DNA from: Facklamia sp. 7083-14-GEN3
Lineage (GTDB): Bacteria; Bacillota; Bacilli; Lactobacillales; Aerococcaceae
NCBI RefSeq assembly: GCF_024742075.1
Contig: NZ_JANSGD010000001.1
Coordinates: forward strand, 248,001 to 312,000
DNA: 64,000 nucleotides
Reading direction: 5' to 3'
The notes under the pieces are model-generated. The model was given only the letters and a program-made list of their open reading frames with translations. It was not told the origin of the DNA and searched no databases. Position 1 is the first letter of the stretch, and every line of letters begins with the position of its first letter. Both the position numbers and the translations under genes were made by a program. Positions 7,690 through 15,827 of the stretch are shown here, one piece after another.

Positions 7690-8139
7690 ATGAGAATTTT
7701 AATAGATGCGGATGCCTGTCCTGTGAAAGATGAAGCCATTAAAATAGCTTCATTTTATAAAATGAAAGCTATTATTATATCAACAATTGATCATTTTTCT
7801 AGTAAGACTTATAATTCTGATTTGGTAGAAACAATCTATATTGAACCAGGTGCAGACGCAGTTGATTATCATATCCTTTCCATAGCTAAAAAGGGTGATA
7901 TTATAATTACTCAAGATTATGGATTGGCTTCTTTATTATTCTCAAAATATCGTGTGATTCATCACTCTGGAATGTTATACACTGAATATAATATAGAACA
8001 ACTTTTATTCGAAAGGCATTTAGGTCAAAAAATGCGAAAAGCGGGACTAAGAACTGTAGGGCCTAATAAGTTTAGTCAAACGGATCGTAAAAAATTTATG
8101 TATAATCTTGAAAAGTTAATTGAAGATGGTGAGCAATAA
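7690..8139 (+). CDS. yqxD: UPF0178 family protein (YqxD/YaiI)
   Basis: A 149-residue protein of the DUF188/UPF0178 family, which has a PIN-like fold and is a suspected nuclease, though its function is not established. The family hallmarks are present: MRILIDADACPVKDE at the N-terminus, GADAVDYHI in the middle, IITQDYGLA, and a basic C-terminal half. Acidic residues Asp6 and Asp8 and the later Asp residues would form the metal site if it is a nuclease. The ATG at 7690 has a weak AGGAGTGATTTT site. It starts just after the grd terminator. Confidence 0.85.
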   Translation: MRILIDADACPVKDEAIKIASFYKMKAIIISTIDHFSSKTYNSDLVETIYIEPGADAVDYHILSIAKKGDIIITQDYGLASLLFSKYRVIHHSGMLYTEYNIEQLLFERHLGQKMRKAGLRTVGPNKFSQTDRKKFMYNLEKLIEDGEQ

Positions 8140-8189
8140 ATTCTAAAGAATACTAAGAGACTGATATAATAAGATAAAGGAGTGATTTT

Positions 8190-9044
8190 ATGCCAAAAGT
8201 ATATAAAGAAGATTTTGCTTATCCAGTAGAGGCAGATCGTTACCGTCTTGTTTTTAGTTTCCCATGTCCCTATGCTCAAAGAGCTGACATTGCCAGAAGA
8301 TTATTAGGTTTAGATAATGTAGTTAGTTTAGCTGTCGCTAGTCCAATAAAGACTAGCAAAGTATGGGATTTTTCTAATGATACCGGAGGAAAGGATCCGA
8401 TCCTTGACGTTGAATATGTCTCAGAACTATATAAAAATACTGATCCAGAGTATGAAGGTCCTTTTTCAGTACCAGCTTTAGTTGATATTAAGACAAAGAC
8501 TGTGGTTAATTCAGAGTCATTGGATATCTTAAGAGATTTCACGACACGATTTAAACCTTTTCATGCTGATAATGCTCCAGATCTTTATCCAGAGAATTTG
8601 AGACCAGAGATTGACCGTTGGATCAAAAAAATAATTGATGACGTATTGGGTGGAGCAAATCGTGCAGGATATACTCGCTCTCAAGAAGAGTTTGATCAAA
8701 ATGCAGAGGCTTACTTCAAAGTATTAGCTGATTTAGATCAACACTTCGCTGAGAATCAGTTTCTATTAGGTGATCAATTGACTGAAGCCGATTTAGTATT
8801 ATATACACCTCTAATCCGCCATGATTTACTATACATGCCAATCTATGGCTTATTCCACCATTCATTGCGTGATTACCCTAATTTATGGCGCTATATGAAA
8901 CAACTTTATCAAATGCCAGCCTTTAAAGCTGCTACTAACTTCAGAGAATACCAAGTAGGACAATATTCTGGAAGAACAGGCCGTATATTTTTCCGTAGAG
9001 AAGTAGTACCAATGCTACCAGACCTTTCACACTGGGAAAAATAA
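8190..9044 (+). CDS. Xi-class glutathione S-transferase-like (glutathionyl-hydroquinone reductase type)
   Basis: A 284-residue cytosolic thiol-transferase of the ECM4/YqjG type, which reduces glutathionyl-quinone adducts using glutathione or a similar thiol. An N-terminal thioredoxin-like domain has FPCPYAQRADIARR, where the Cys at about residue 30 (Cys-Pro-Tyr in place of the common Cys-Pro-Trp) is the catalytic residue. The substrate-side Pro is in FSVPALVD, followed by NSESLDIL. The C-terminal helical domain carries LTEADLVLYTPLIRHD. The start at 8190 follows AAGGAGTGATTTT. It probably uses its own promoter. Whether this bacterium makes glutathione cannot be told here. Confidence 0.85.
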   Translation: MPKVYKEDFAYPVEADRYRLVFSFPCPYAQRADIARRLLGLDNVVSLAVASPIKTSKVWDFSNDTGGKDPILDVEYVSELYKNTDPEYEGPFSVPALVDIKTKTVVNSESLDILRDFTTRFKPFHADNAPDLYPENLRPEIDRWIKKIIDDVLGGANRAGYTRSQEEFDQNAEAYFKVLADLDQHFAENQFLLGDQLTEADLVLYTPLIRHDLLYMPIYGLFHHSLRDYPNLWRYMKQLYQMPAFKAATNFREYQVGQYSGRTGRIFFRREVVPMLPDLSHWEK

Positions 9045-9072
9045 AAAATTATAAAAAAATTAACTATTTCTC

Positions 9073-9101
9073 TTGCTTTTATTCCGAATTCGAGATAAAA
9101 T
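9073..9101 (+). promoter_or_regulatory. Promoter of the FMN reductase gene at 9159
   Basis: TTGCTT (9073-9078), 17-base spacer, TAAAAT (9096-9101), about 58 bases ahead of the start codon. Confidence 0.6.
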
Positions 9102-9158
9102 ACAGATGTTCAGTAAATTAAGTACTGAAACAAATACATATAAAAAGGATGATTAAAT

Positions 9159-9689
9159 ATGACTAAACTAGGTGTAATTGTAGGATCAACTCGTAAAAAT
9201 TCTTTCTCTAAACAATGGGCAGATAATATTGTTACTTTATATCCTGAAGGAACAGAAGTAGAATTTTTAGATATTGCGAACTTACCTCTTTATAATCAAG
9301 ACTTAGATGAAAATTCACCACAAGCTTACACAGATTTCCGTGAAGCAGTTAAGCGTCAGGATTTAATCTTATTCGTAACGCCTGAACATAATCGTACAAT
9401 TTCAGCTGCTTTAAAAAATGCATTAGACGTTGCATCTCGTCCTTGGGGACAATCAGTATGGAATGGTAAACCAGCTTTAATTGCTTCTCAATCTATTTCT
9501 GGAATTGCCGGATCTAATGCTAATAAAGATATGCTAAAAATCTTAGGATTCTTAAATATGCCAGTTGCAGGACAACCAGAAGTTATGCTTGGTAATTCTC
9601 AAGAACTTCTAAAAGATGGAAAAGCTCCTCAAGGAACTTTAGACTTCTTACAAACTGCAGTAGATGCTCACGTAGCTTTATTAAAATAA
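9159..9689 (+). CDS. NADPH-dependent FMN reductase family protein
   Basis: A 176-residue flavodoxin-like reductase of the NADPH:FMN/chromate/azo reductase family, binding FMN and reducing flavins or quinone-type substrates. The N-terminal phosphate loop reads GVIVGSTRKNSFSKQWA; the FMN-contacting strand is ILFVTPEHNRTISAALKNALD. The ATG follows AAAGGATGATTAAAT. It is monocistronic behind its own promoter. Two more members of the family lie in tandem at 52636-53851, so this organism holds at least three. Physiological substrate unknown. Confidence 0.85.
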   Translation: MTKLGVIVGSTRKNSFSKQWADNIVTLYPEGTEVEFLDIANLPLYNQDLDENSPQAYTDFREAVKRQDLILFVTPEHNRTISAALKNALDVASRPWGQSVWNGKPALIASQSISGIAGSNANKDMLKILGFLNMPVAGQPEVMLGNSQELLKDGKAPQGTLDFLQTAVDAHVALLK

Positions 9690-9715
9690 TAAAATGTAAG
9701 TCAACGATTAATACG

Positions 9716-9744
9716 TTGACAAATGATTAATAAATCTGTATACT
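9716..9744 (+). promoter_or_regulatory. Promoter of the cold-shock gene
   Basis: Perfect TTGACA (9716-9721), 17-base spacer, TATACT (9739-9744). Transcription should begin near 9751, leaving an untranslated leader of about 112 nt, the length usual for cold-shock genes whose mRNA acts as a thermosensor. Confidence 0.8.
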
Positions 9745-9862
9745 CTATTAAGTAGAGTAATAAAATATTTAAAAGTTTAATTCATTATCATAATTAATCC
9801 TTTTCTTTATCTTATGTAACATCTGCAAAATAATAGCGCTAAGCGCAAGGAGGATTTCATTT

Positions 9863-10066
9863 ATGAATAATGGAACAGTAAAATGGTTTAACTCAGAAAA
9901 AGGTTTTGGTTTTATTGAACAAGAAAACGGGGAAGATGTATTCGTACATTTCTCTGCTATCAATAACGAAGGCTTTAAAACATTAGAAGAAGGTCAAAAA
10001 GTGACTTTCGATGTTGAATCTGGTGAACGTGGATTACAAGCTAGCAACGTATCTGTTGTAGCTTAA
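9863..10066 (+). CDS. csp: Cold-shock protein, CspA family
   Basis: A 67-residue single cold-shock domain that binds single-stranded nucleic acid and melts RNA structure. Both RNP motifs are intact: KGFGFIE (RNP1) and VFVHFSAI (RNP2), after the invariant [11 protein letters not shown] start. The ATG follows GCAAGGAGGATTTC. It has its own strong promoter, a long 5' leader and its own terminator, so it is a single-gene unit, and is likely highly expressed and controlled through the leader. Confidence 0.97.
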   Translation: MNNGTVKWFNSEKGFGFIEQENGEDVFVHFSAINNEGFKTLEEGQKVTFDVESGERGLQASNVSVVA

Positions 10067-10085
10067 TCTCAGTTAAATATAAGCA

Positions 10086-10117
10086 AAAGACAAACCAATG
10101 GTTTGTCTTTTTTTTTT
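10086..10117 (+). terminator. Intrinsic terminator of csp
   Basis: AAAGACAAACC pairs with GGTTTGTCTTT over 11 bp around a three-base loop and runs into about ten T. Confidence 0.93.
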
Positions 10118-10176
10118 CAAAAATTATAGCGTATTTATCGACAGAATAGCTTTATTTTGTAAATTTACATTCGGTA

Positions 10177-10205
10177 TTGAAAACGCTTCGAAATTGAGGT
10201 ATATT
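10177..10205 (+). promoter_or_regulatory. PTS gene promoter with overlapping cre-like site
   Basis: TTGAAA (10177-10182), 17-base spacer, TATATT (10200-10205). A catabolite-response-like element TGAAAACGCTTCGA (10178-10191) lies on the -35 and spacer; it fits the CcpA consensus in the left half and core but departs at two right-half positions. Repression by CcpA is inferred. The start site near 10212 lies after the in-frame ATG at 10210, so that ATG cannot be the start codon. Confidence 0.6.
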
Positions 10206-10236
10206 ATATATGACAAATAAAAAAGGAGTGAATAAT

Positions 10237-11709
10237 ATGTATCCGTATTTACAAAGACTGGGACGTTCATTAATGTTACCAGTTGCAGTATTACCCGTTG
10301 CTGCTTTAATGTTAGGGATTGGTTATGCAATAGACCCTCAAGGTTGGGGTGGGAATAATCAGTTAAGTGCCTTATTGGTAACTGCTGGAGATACAATTCT
10401 CAGTAACCTAGGTATTCTTTTCGCATTAGGGGTTGCCTTAGGTATGTCGAATGACAGGGATGGATCAAGTGCCCTGTCTGGTATGGTGGCTTTCCTAATG
10501 GTAACAACCTTACTAAATCCTGACAAGTTGACTAATATTGTAGGAATTCCAGTCGAGGAATTTTCATCTGCTTTCACCAAAATCAATAATCCTTTTATTG
10601 GAATGATTTCAGGTCTGACAGCAGCATCTGTATACAATAAGTTTTCCAAAACCCGCTTACCTGATGCTTTTGCATTCTTTGCTGGTAGGCGATTGGTTCC
10701 GATTATCACATCCTTAGTGATGGTATTAGTCTCTGGTATCTTATACTTTGTTTGGCCTCTAGTCTATGATGGATTAGTTTCATTTGGTACTTGGATTTCA
10801 GGTATGGGTTGGTTTGGAGCGGCTTTATATGGTTTCTTCAACCGCTTATTGATACCTACTGGTTTACACCATGCCTTGAATGCGGTATTCTGGTTCGACT
10901 TAATTGGTATTAATGACATTGGGAATTTTTGGCAATCTGCAGGTGTTAAAGGTGTAACTGGTATGTATCAAGCTGGGTTCTTCCCAGTAATGATGTTTGG
11001 TTTACCGGCTGCATGTTTAGCCATGTACCGTAAAGCAGATCCTAAATACCGCAAGCAAGTAGGTTCACTTTATCTTGCAGCGGCTGTGACAGCCTTTGTA
11101 ACTGGTGTTACAGAGCCAATTGAATTCACATTCATGTTTGTCGCTCCAGTATTATTCCTTGCTCACGCATTCTTAACAATGTTATCGTTAGGTTTTGCAG
11201 CGTTGATGCAGTGGACAGCTGGTTTTGGTTTTTCTGCAGGTGCAATTGACTTTGCCCTATCTTCACAAGTTCCAATAGCTAACAAACCGTTTATGTTGTT
11301 ACTACAAGGTTTGGTTTTTGCTGGGCTATATTATGTAGTCTTCTCATTCTTAATTGAAAAAATGGACCTCGCTTCACCAGGTCGTAAGGGACCTCTTGCA
11401 GGTGAGGGTGTAATTGAATCTAATGAGAGTGTAGAAAGTACAACTTCTGAAAAAGAATACCAACAAGCTCGTAAAATTTTAGAGGGCCTTGGTGGTAAAA
11501 ATAATATCGATAATTTAACCAACTGTGCAACTCGCTTGCGCTTAAATGTTAAGAATACTGATATTATTGATCAAGAAAAAATTCAAAATGCTGGTGCAGC
11601 TGGTGTTAAGATTATGGGTAAAAATTCTGCACACGTTATTATTGGAACAAACGTTCAATTTGTGGCAGATGCCTTACAAGATGTTCTTGATGAGGAAAAT
11701 AAAGACTAA
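10237..11709 (+). CDS. PTS glucose/maltose-type transporter EIICB
   Basis: A 490-residue membrane permease of the glucose superfamily that imports and phosphorylates a hexose. The N-terminal EIIC domain (to about residue 385) is polytopic, with FGLPAACLAMY and the substrate motif GVTEPIEFTFMF. A linker rich in Ser and Glu leads to EIIB, with the phosphorylated Cys in LTNCATRLRL at about residue 430. There is no EIIA domain; a stand-alone EIIA(Glc) is encoded at 48768. I place the start at the ATG 10237, which has AAAAGGAGTGAATA ahead of it. The sugar (glucose, maltose or related) cannot be settled by eye. Confidence 0.88.
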   Translation: MYPYLQRLGRSLMLPVAVLPVAALMLGIGYAIDPQGWGGNNQLSALLVTAGDTILSNLGILFALGVALGMSNDRDGSSALSGMVAFLMVTTLLNPDKLTNIVGIPVEEFSSAFTKINNPFIGMISGLTAASVYNKFSKTRLPDAFAFFAGRRLVPIITSLVMVLVSGILYFVWPLVYDGLVSFGTWISGMGWFGAALYGFFNRLLIPTGLHHALNAVFWFDLIGINDIGNFWQSAGVKGVTGMYQAGFFPVMMFGLPAACLAMYRKADPKYRKQVGSLYLAAAVTAFVTGVTEPIEFTFMFVAPVLFLAHAFLTMLSLGFAALMQWTAGFGFSAGAIDFALSSQVPIANKPFMLLLQGLVFAGLYYVVFSFLIEKMDLASPGRKGPLAGEGVIESNESVESTTSEKEYQQARKILEGLGGKNNIDNLTNCATRLRLNVKNTDIIDQEKIQNAGAAGVKIMGKNSAHVIIGTNVQFVADALQDVLDEENKD

Positions 11710-11725
11710 TATTTATTAATATATT

Positions 11726-11761
11726 AAAAGAACCATTGAATGCATTCAATGGTTCTTTTTT
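11726..11761. terminator. Bidirectional terminator between the PTS gene and the response regulator
   Basis: AAAAGAACCATTGAA and TTCAATGGTTCTTTT form a 15-bp stem with a four-base loop; there is T on the right and A on the left, so it can end both convergent units. Confidence 0.9.
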
Positions 11762-11763
11762 AC

Positions 11764-12399
11764 TTAATCTAGATGTTTATAATAATAAATTACTAACTGA
11801 GTGCGATCGCGTAAATCTAATTTTTCAAGGATTGCAGACAAATAATTACGAATAGTGCCTTGTGAAAAATGCATTTTATCAGCAATTTCTTTGTTACTGA
11901 GTCCCTGAGCTAACCAATGAACTAATTGACTTTCTGTTTCTGTGAGGTTTTCAAAATGAGCATCATTTTTTGAAGTATCAATAAATTGAGGAAGTTTATC
12001 TATAATTTCATCGCCGAAAACCCTATGACCTTGGTGAACGGCTTGAATTGCTGGAATAAGACTTGAATAATCAGTTTTTAGCAAATAGCCTTTTGAGCCA
12101 ATTCTTAGAGCTTCAATTATATATTCATCCTCTTGAAATGTAGTTAAATAAATTATTTTTGCAAATGGATCAGATTTAAGAATCGCTTCTCCGGCTACTA
12201 AACCATTCATAATCGGCATTCGAATATCCATAAGAATTATATCAACCTTTTGATTGTTGTAAAGGTTAATTGCTTCTTGTCCGTTTTGACCAATTGCAAT
12301 GATTTCAATCGGATTTTCTAAATCTTTACTACCCATTTCAATTATGGTTTTGAGGCCCGATGTTACTAAAGCATCATCGTCAACTATCATTAATTTCAT
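11764..12399 (-). CDS. Response regulator, NarL/LuxR family
   Basis: A 211-residue DNA-binding regulator. The receiver domain (1-120) has the acidic pocket VDDD at 6-9, the phosphoacceptor Asp58 in LMDIRMP, and the conserved Lys in KGYLLK near 108. A LuxR-type helix-turn-helix fills the C-terminal 65 residues (LTETESQLVHWLAQGLSNKEIAD). Its start overlaps the end of the kinase gene by 20 bases, so the pair is translationally coupled. Probable targets are the divergent ABC genes, through the repeats at 13567-13600. Its closest functional analogues are DesR/LiaR-like regulators; the signal is unknown. Confidence 0.9.
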   Translation of the reverse strand: MKLMIVDDDALVTSGLKTIIEMGSKDLENPIEIIAIGQNGQEAINLYNNQKVDIILMDIRMPIMNGLVAGEAILKSDPFAKIIYLTTFQEDEYIIEALRIGSKGYLLKTDYSSLIPAIQAVHQGHRVFGDEIIDKLPQFIDTSKNDAHFENLTETESQLVHWLAQGLSNKEIADKMHFSQGTIRNYLSAILEKLDLRDRTQLVIYYYKHLD

Positions 12400-13516
12400 T
12401 TTTTAGCTCCTTAGGAAGTTTAATAAATATGCGAAAACCATCATTAGTTGTAATATGTAGTCTGCCTCCTAATTTTTGAACACGTTCCTCCATCGTAATT
12501 AAACCAATCCCTTGATCAAATCTTTTTTTAGTTAAATTTTTGCCGTTATCAGCGATTAAAAGAGTTACATAATGATTAGATTCCTGAACAGAAAGGTTTA
12601 CTTGAGTGGCATTGGAATGTTTGTTGATATTGGTCAATGCCTCTTTGAAAATGCTTAGAATTGAATGACTAGCATGGTTGGAGAAAGTGACTTTATTCAT
12701 ATAAGAGAAATTAATCTTACATTTATTAAATTGATCCACTAAGAATTGGATTTCTGATTTTAGATCGATTGATTTTTCTTTTTCTAAATGAATGACAGAA
12801 CGCACGTTATTCATAGAGGTATCCAGAGTGTTTTTTACAGCTTGTAATTCTTTTTTTAACAAAGGATCAGCTACCTTGAACTCTAAAGCAGCAATTTGAA
12901 TAATTGCAGAAGATAATTGGTGCCCTAAAATATCATGAATTTCTCCCACAATACGTCGACGTTCATTTAGTATAGAATTAGCAATCAAATTATCTTGTAG
13001 TTTGATTAACTTCTCTTGTTCATCTTTACTCTGTTCATTGATATATCTTAAGTGATCAATTTCTCGGTAAGAATTTTTTTCAATTTGAAGATTATTTATG
13101 TAGAAAGTATAAATTAAGCTGGCAATAAGTGCCTGGCCAAGCACAAAAAGAAATTGATAGAAAGAGGCATTTACCACTAAGGCAAATATTGGAATTAAGA
13201 TAAAATATAGATAGGAAGTTTTATGTTTTAATTCAAGTGATAAGTAGAAAACAGGAAGGAAGACAAAAAAGATTGGTTTAACTATTAAAAGAGCTCCTAT
13301 AATTACACTAAAAAAAATTGTTTTCATATAAGAAGCAGGTATAAATAAAGTGTTTTTAATATTTTTAAAATAAGCGATTGATATTTTTTGTAAAGAGACG
13401 AGAATGACACAAAGAGTCAATTCTATAATTGGAAAATCATTTTTGGAAAGGTCCGTTTGGTAACTGTATAAGGATAATATAAAAATAAATAATCCAATTA
13501 AATAATGCTTCGACAT
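12380..13516 (-). CDS. Sensor histidine kinase, HisKA_3 (DesK-like) family
   Basis: A 378-residue membrane kinase. The first 145 residues form about five closely spaced transmembrane segments without a large external loop, as in DesK-type sensors that read the membrane itself. A coiled coil (about 145-185) leads to the dimerisation helix with the phosphorylated His194 in GEIHDILGHQ. The ATPase domain shows the N box EALTNINKHSNA, DNGK and GIGLITMEERV. It precedes and overlaps the response regulator. The divergent ABC exporter next door is the likely output. Whether it senses lipid fluidity, a peptide or a drug cannot be said. Confidence 0.9.
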   Translation of the reverse strand: MSKHYLIGLFIFILSLYSYQTDLSKNDFPIIELTLCVILVSLQKISIAYFKNIKNTLFIPASYMKTIFFSVIIGALLIVKPIFFVFLPVFYLSLELKHKTSYLYFILIPIFALVVNASFYQFLFVLGQALIASLIYTFYINNLQIEKNSYREIDHLRYINEQSKDEQEKLIKLQDNLIANSILNERRRIVGEIHDILGHQLSSAIIQIAALEFKVADPLLKKELQAVKNTLDTSMNNVRSVIHLEKEKSIDLKSEIQFLVDQFNKCKINFSYMNKVTFSNHASHSILSIFKEALTNINKHSNATQVNLSVQESNHYVTLLIADNGKNLTKKRFDQGIGLITMEERVQKLGGRLHITTNDGFRIFIKLPKELKNEINDS

Positions 13517-13566
13517 AAAACTTGCCTCCCTTTAAAATATCTTACCATAGATTCATTTAATTCGGG

Positions 13567-13600
13567 ATGACATTTGTCATTTAAAATAAGGTGACATTTC
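13567..13600. promoter_or_regulatory. Putative response-regulator operator in the divergent gap
   Basis: ATGACA-TT-TGTCAT is a perfect 6-bp inverted repeat at 13567-13580. The sequence TGACATTT recurs at 13592-13599, 24 bases along, about two helical turns. The element lies between the kinase gene and the ABC operon, where an autoregulating NarL-type regulator would bind. Function is inferred. Confidence 0.5.
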
Positions 13601-13666
13601 TCTCTTACAAACAATGAGTAAATGGGAGATAATATAAATGAATAATAGGTTAAAGGGGGAATATTT

Positions 13667-14605
13667 ATGTTGGTAGAAATTGATCAATTAGTTAAACGTT
13701 ATAAAGAAATCGTTGCAGTAGATCACCTATCATTATCTGTAGCTGAGGGTGAAATATACGGCTTGTTAGGTCCCAACGGATCAGGGAAGACGACGGTCAT
13801 AAATTGCATGTTGAGCCTTCTAACTTATGATTCTGGCAAAGTTTATCTTTTTGGAAAAGAAATGACCTCGACCAATTACGAATTAAAAAAAAGGATTGGT
13901 CTCGTTATGCAAAATATTGGTGTTTACAATGAACTGACAGTCGAAGAAAATATTGATTATTTCTGTGGCCTCTATTTAACAAATAAACAGAAGCGAAAAG
14001 AGGCTGTTAATGAAGCCTTAAAATTTGTTGAATTAGATGATTTTCGGAAATTTTTTCCTAAAAAGTTATCAGGGGGATTATTAAGACGTTTAAATTTAGC
14101 TTGTGGTATTGCACATCGACCTGATCTTATTATTTTAGATGAACCTACCGTTGCGGTGGATCCTCAATCGAGAAGTAAAATATTAGAAGGAATTAAAACA
14201 CTTTCTAAAGAAGGCAAAACGATTATATATACCACTCATTATATGGAAGAAGTAGAGTTTCTTTGTGATCGGTTAACGATTATTGATCGCGGTAAAGAAC
14301 TCATAACAGGTAACTCAGAAGAAATTAAGAACATTTCTTCTTCTGGAGAGTTGGTTACGTTGGATGTTTTTGATTTAAGTCAGGAAGCCAAAAATAAACT
14401 TAATGAATTACCTGATCTTCTATCATTTAATTATGAACACGGTAGAGCTCAGTTTGTTTTTGCAAAAGGTCAGAGTCACTTAATTCAATTATTGAACATT
14501 TTAAATGAATCCCAAGTAGATGTGCTTAATTTATCTGTTAAAAGACCGAGTTTAAATGACGTCTTTCTTGAAATAACAGGGAAGGAGTTAAGGGACAATG
14601 TTTAA
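13667..14605 (+). CDS. ABC exporter ATP-binding protein
   Basis: A 312-residue ATPase of the drug/lipid-export (DrrA/NatA-like) type. Walker A is GPNGSGKT (35-42), the signature is LSGGLLRR, and Walker B is LIILDEPTVAVDP, with the switch His in YTTHYMEE. The signature Gln is Leu (LSGGL), a modest variation. A C-terminal domain of about 85 residues follows, usual for this subfamily. The ATG follows AAAGGGGGAATATTT. It overlaps the first permease gene by 8 bases. With the two permeases and the divergent two-component system it forms a regulated export module. Confidence 0.92.
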   Translation: MLVEIDQLVKRYKEIVAVDHLSLSVAEGEIYGLLGPNGSGKTTVINCMLSLLTYDSGKVYLFGKEMTSTNYELKKRIGLVMQNIGVYNELTVEENIDYFCGLYLTNKQKRKEAVNEALKFVELDDFRKFFPKKLSGGLLRRLNLACGIAHRPDLIILDEPTVAVDPQSRSKILEGIKTLSKEGKTIIYTTHYMEEVEFLCDRLTIIDRGKELITGNSEEIKNISSSGELVTLDVFDLSQEAKNKLNELPDLLSFNYEHGRAQFVFAKGQSHLIQLLNILNESQVDVLNLSVKRPSLNDVFLEITGKELRDNV

Positions 14606-15827
14606 ACATCTTTTATCTTATTCTCCTAAATTATTTTATCGTAGTAGGGATGGCGCACTCTATGGTATTCTATTTCCAATTGCTTTTGCTTTAGTATTTA
14701 TGATAGCTTCTTCTAATATTATGAATAATAATTCTGATTTTGAACTTATTCCTGTTGCATTAATAATTGAAGGAAATGAAAGTGAGCGTCAACTAGCAAA
14801 AGAATCTTTTGATCACTTTTCGATAGAGGGTTTAGGAAACGAACAGATTGAAAATGATAAAGAAAAGAATAAAGCGAATAAATTTATCGCTTACCGTCTT
14901 GTGGATAACTTAGAAGAAGGTCGAAATCTATTTCAAACGGACCAAATACTAGCGAGTATTCAGATTGATAATCGTGAAATGGCCAATAAAATTAGCCTTG
15001 AAATATCGCCGGCTTTTGTTAACTCTTATCGTTCATCCGTATTATATACTCTATTAGAATCTTATGGTCTTATCACTCAAGGAATAAATAATAATTATAG
15101 GTATATGAGTATGGAGGAGAAAAAGCCAAATTATAAAGAAGCAATCGATAAAAAAATGAATAAGTTATTTACTAATAAAGTACTCGAGGAAGCATCTTCA
15201 AAAAAGAATACTTCTGCTAACAGTGTCTACTATTATGCGATATTTGGCTATCTATGCATCTTTTTTATGTCAATGGGGGAAGCTGTTGTTGAAGAAAACG
15301 AAGCTTTTACTTCTGCCCAAGCTTTAAGAATGACCCTAGCACCTGTGAATAAATTTAAACGTTTCTTAGCAGCTTTTCTTGGCAGTGGAATACCTAGTAT
15401 ATTGGTTATATATGCTGTTTTGTTAATTTTTATAGGTTTTGATACGCCCATAGGCAGTGATTATTGGAGAATTATTCTGCTACTAACATTAGGTGTCATT
15501 CTAGGTCTAGTTTTAGGAACAAGCGTTTCAGCATTGTTTAAAAGAAATCAAAACCTTTCAAGTGTTATATCGATTATTTTACCTCTTTTATTTTCATTTA
15601 TGGCGGGAATGATGTCCGAACATATGAAAATATATGTTAATCAAGAAGCTCCATGGCTAAATAAGATTAATCCTGTTAGCTTAATATCAGATAGTTTCTA
15701 TTATTTAAATAATTATCCAACTTATCAACAATTCAATCAAAATATAATGATCATAATTCTTATGATATCAGTTTGCCTATTGGTGACCTATTTAGGGTTA
15801 AGGAGGACCGATTATGCCAGTCTTTAA
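14598..15827 (+). CDS. ABC-2 type permease
   Basis: A 409-residue permease of the ABC-2 type: one N-terminal transmembrane segment (about 20-38), a long external domain (about 40-210, with sandwich-like MRP/YhgE-type features), then five transmembrane segments in the C-terminal half ending near residue 405. It overlaps the ATPase gene upstream by 8 bases and the second permease downstream by 14 bases, so all three are co-translated. The two permeases are dissimilar enough to suggest a heterodimer. Substrate unknown; divergent-sensor modules of this kind commonly handle membrane-active compounds. Confidence 0.85.
   Translation: MFKHLLSYSPKLFYRSRDGALYGILFPIAFALVFMIASSNIMNNNSDFELIPVALIIEGNESERQLAKESFDHFSIEGLGNEQIENDKEKNKANKFIAYRLVDNLEEGRNLFQTDQILASIQIDNREMANKISLEISPAFVNSYRSSVLYTLLESYGLITQGINNNYRYMSMEEKKPNYKEAIDKKMNKLFTNKVLEEASSKKNTSANSVYYYAIFGYLCIFFMSMGEAVVEENEAFTSAQALRMTLAPVNKFKRFLAAFLGSGIPSILVIYAVLLIFIGFDTPIGSDYWRIILLLTLGVILGLVLGTSVSALFKRNQNLSSVISIILPLLFSFMAGMMSEHMKIYVNQEAPWLNKINPVSLISDSFYYLNNYPTYQQFNQNIMIIILMISVCLLVTYLGLRRTDYASL

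Noticed and set aside
10210-10236. Upstream ATG for the PTS gene
   Set aside because: It lies at or before the predicted transcription start and has no ribosome-binding site; ATG 10237 does.
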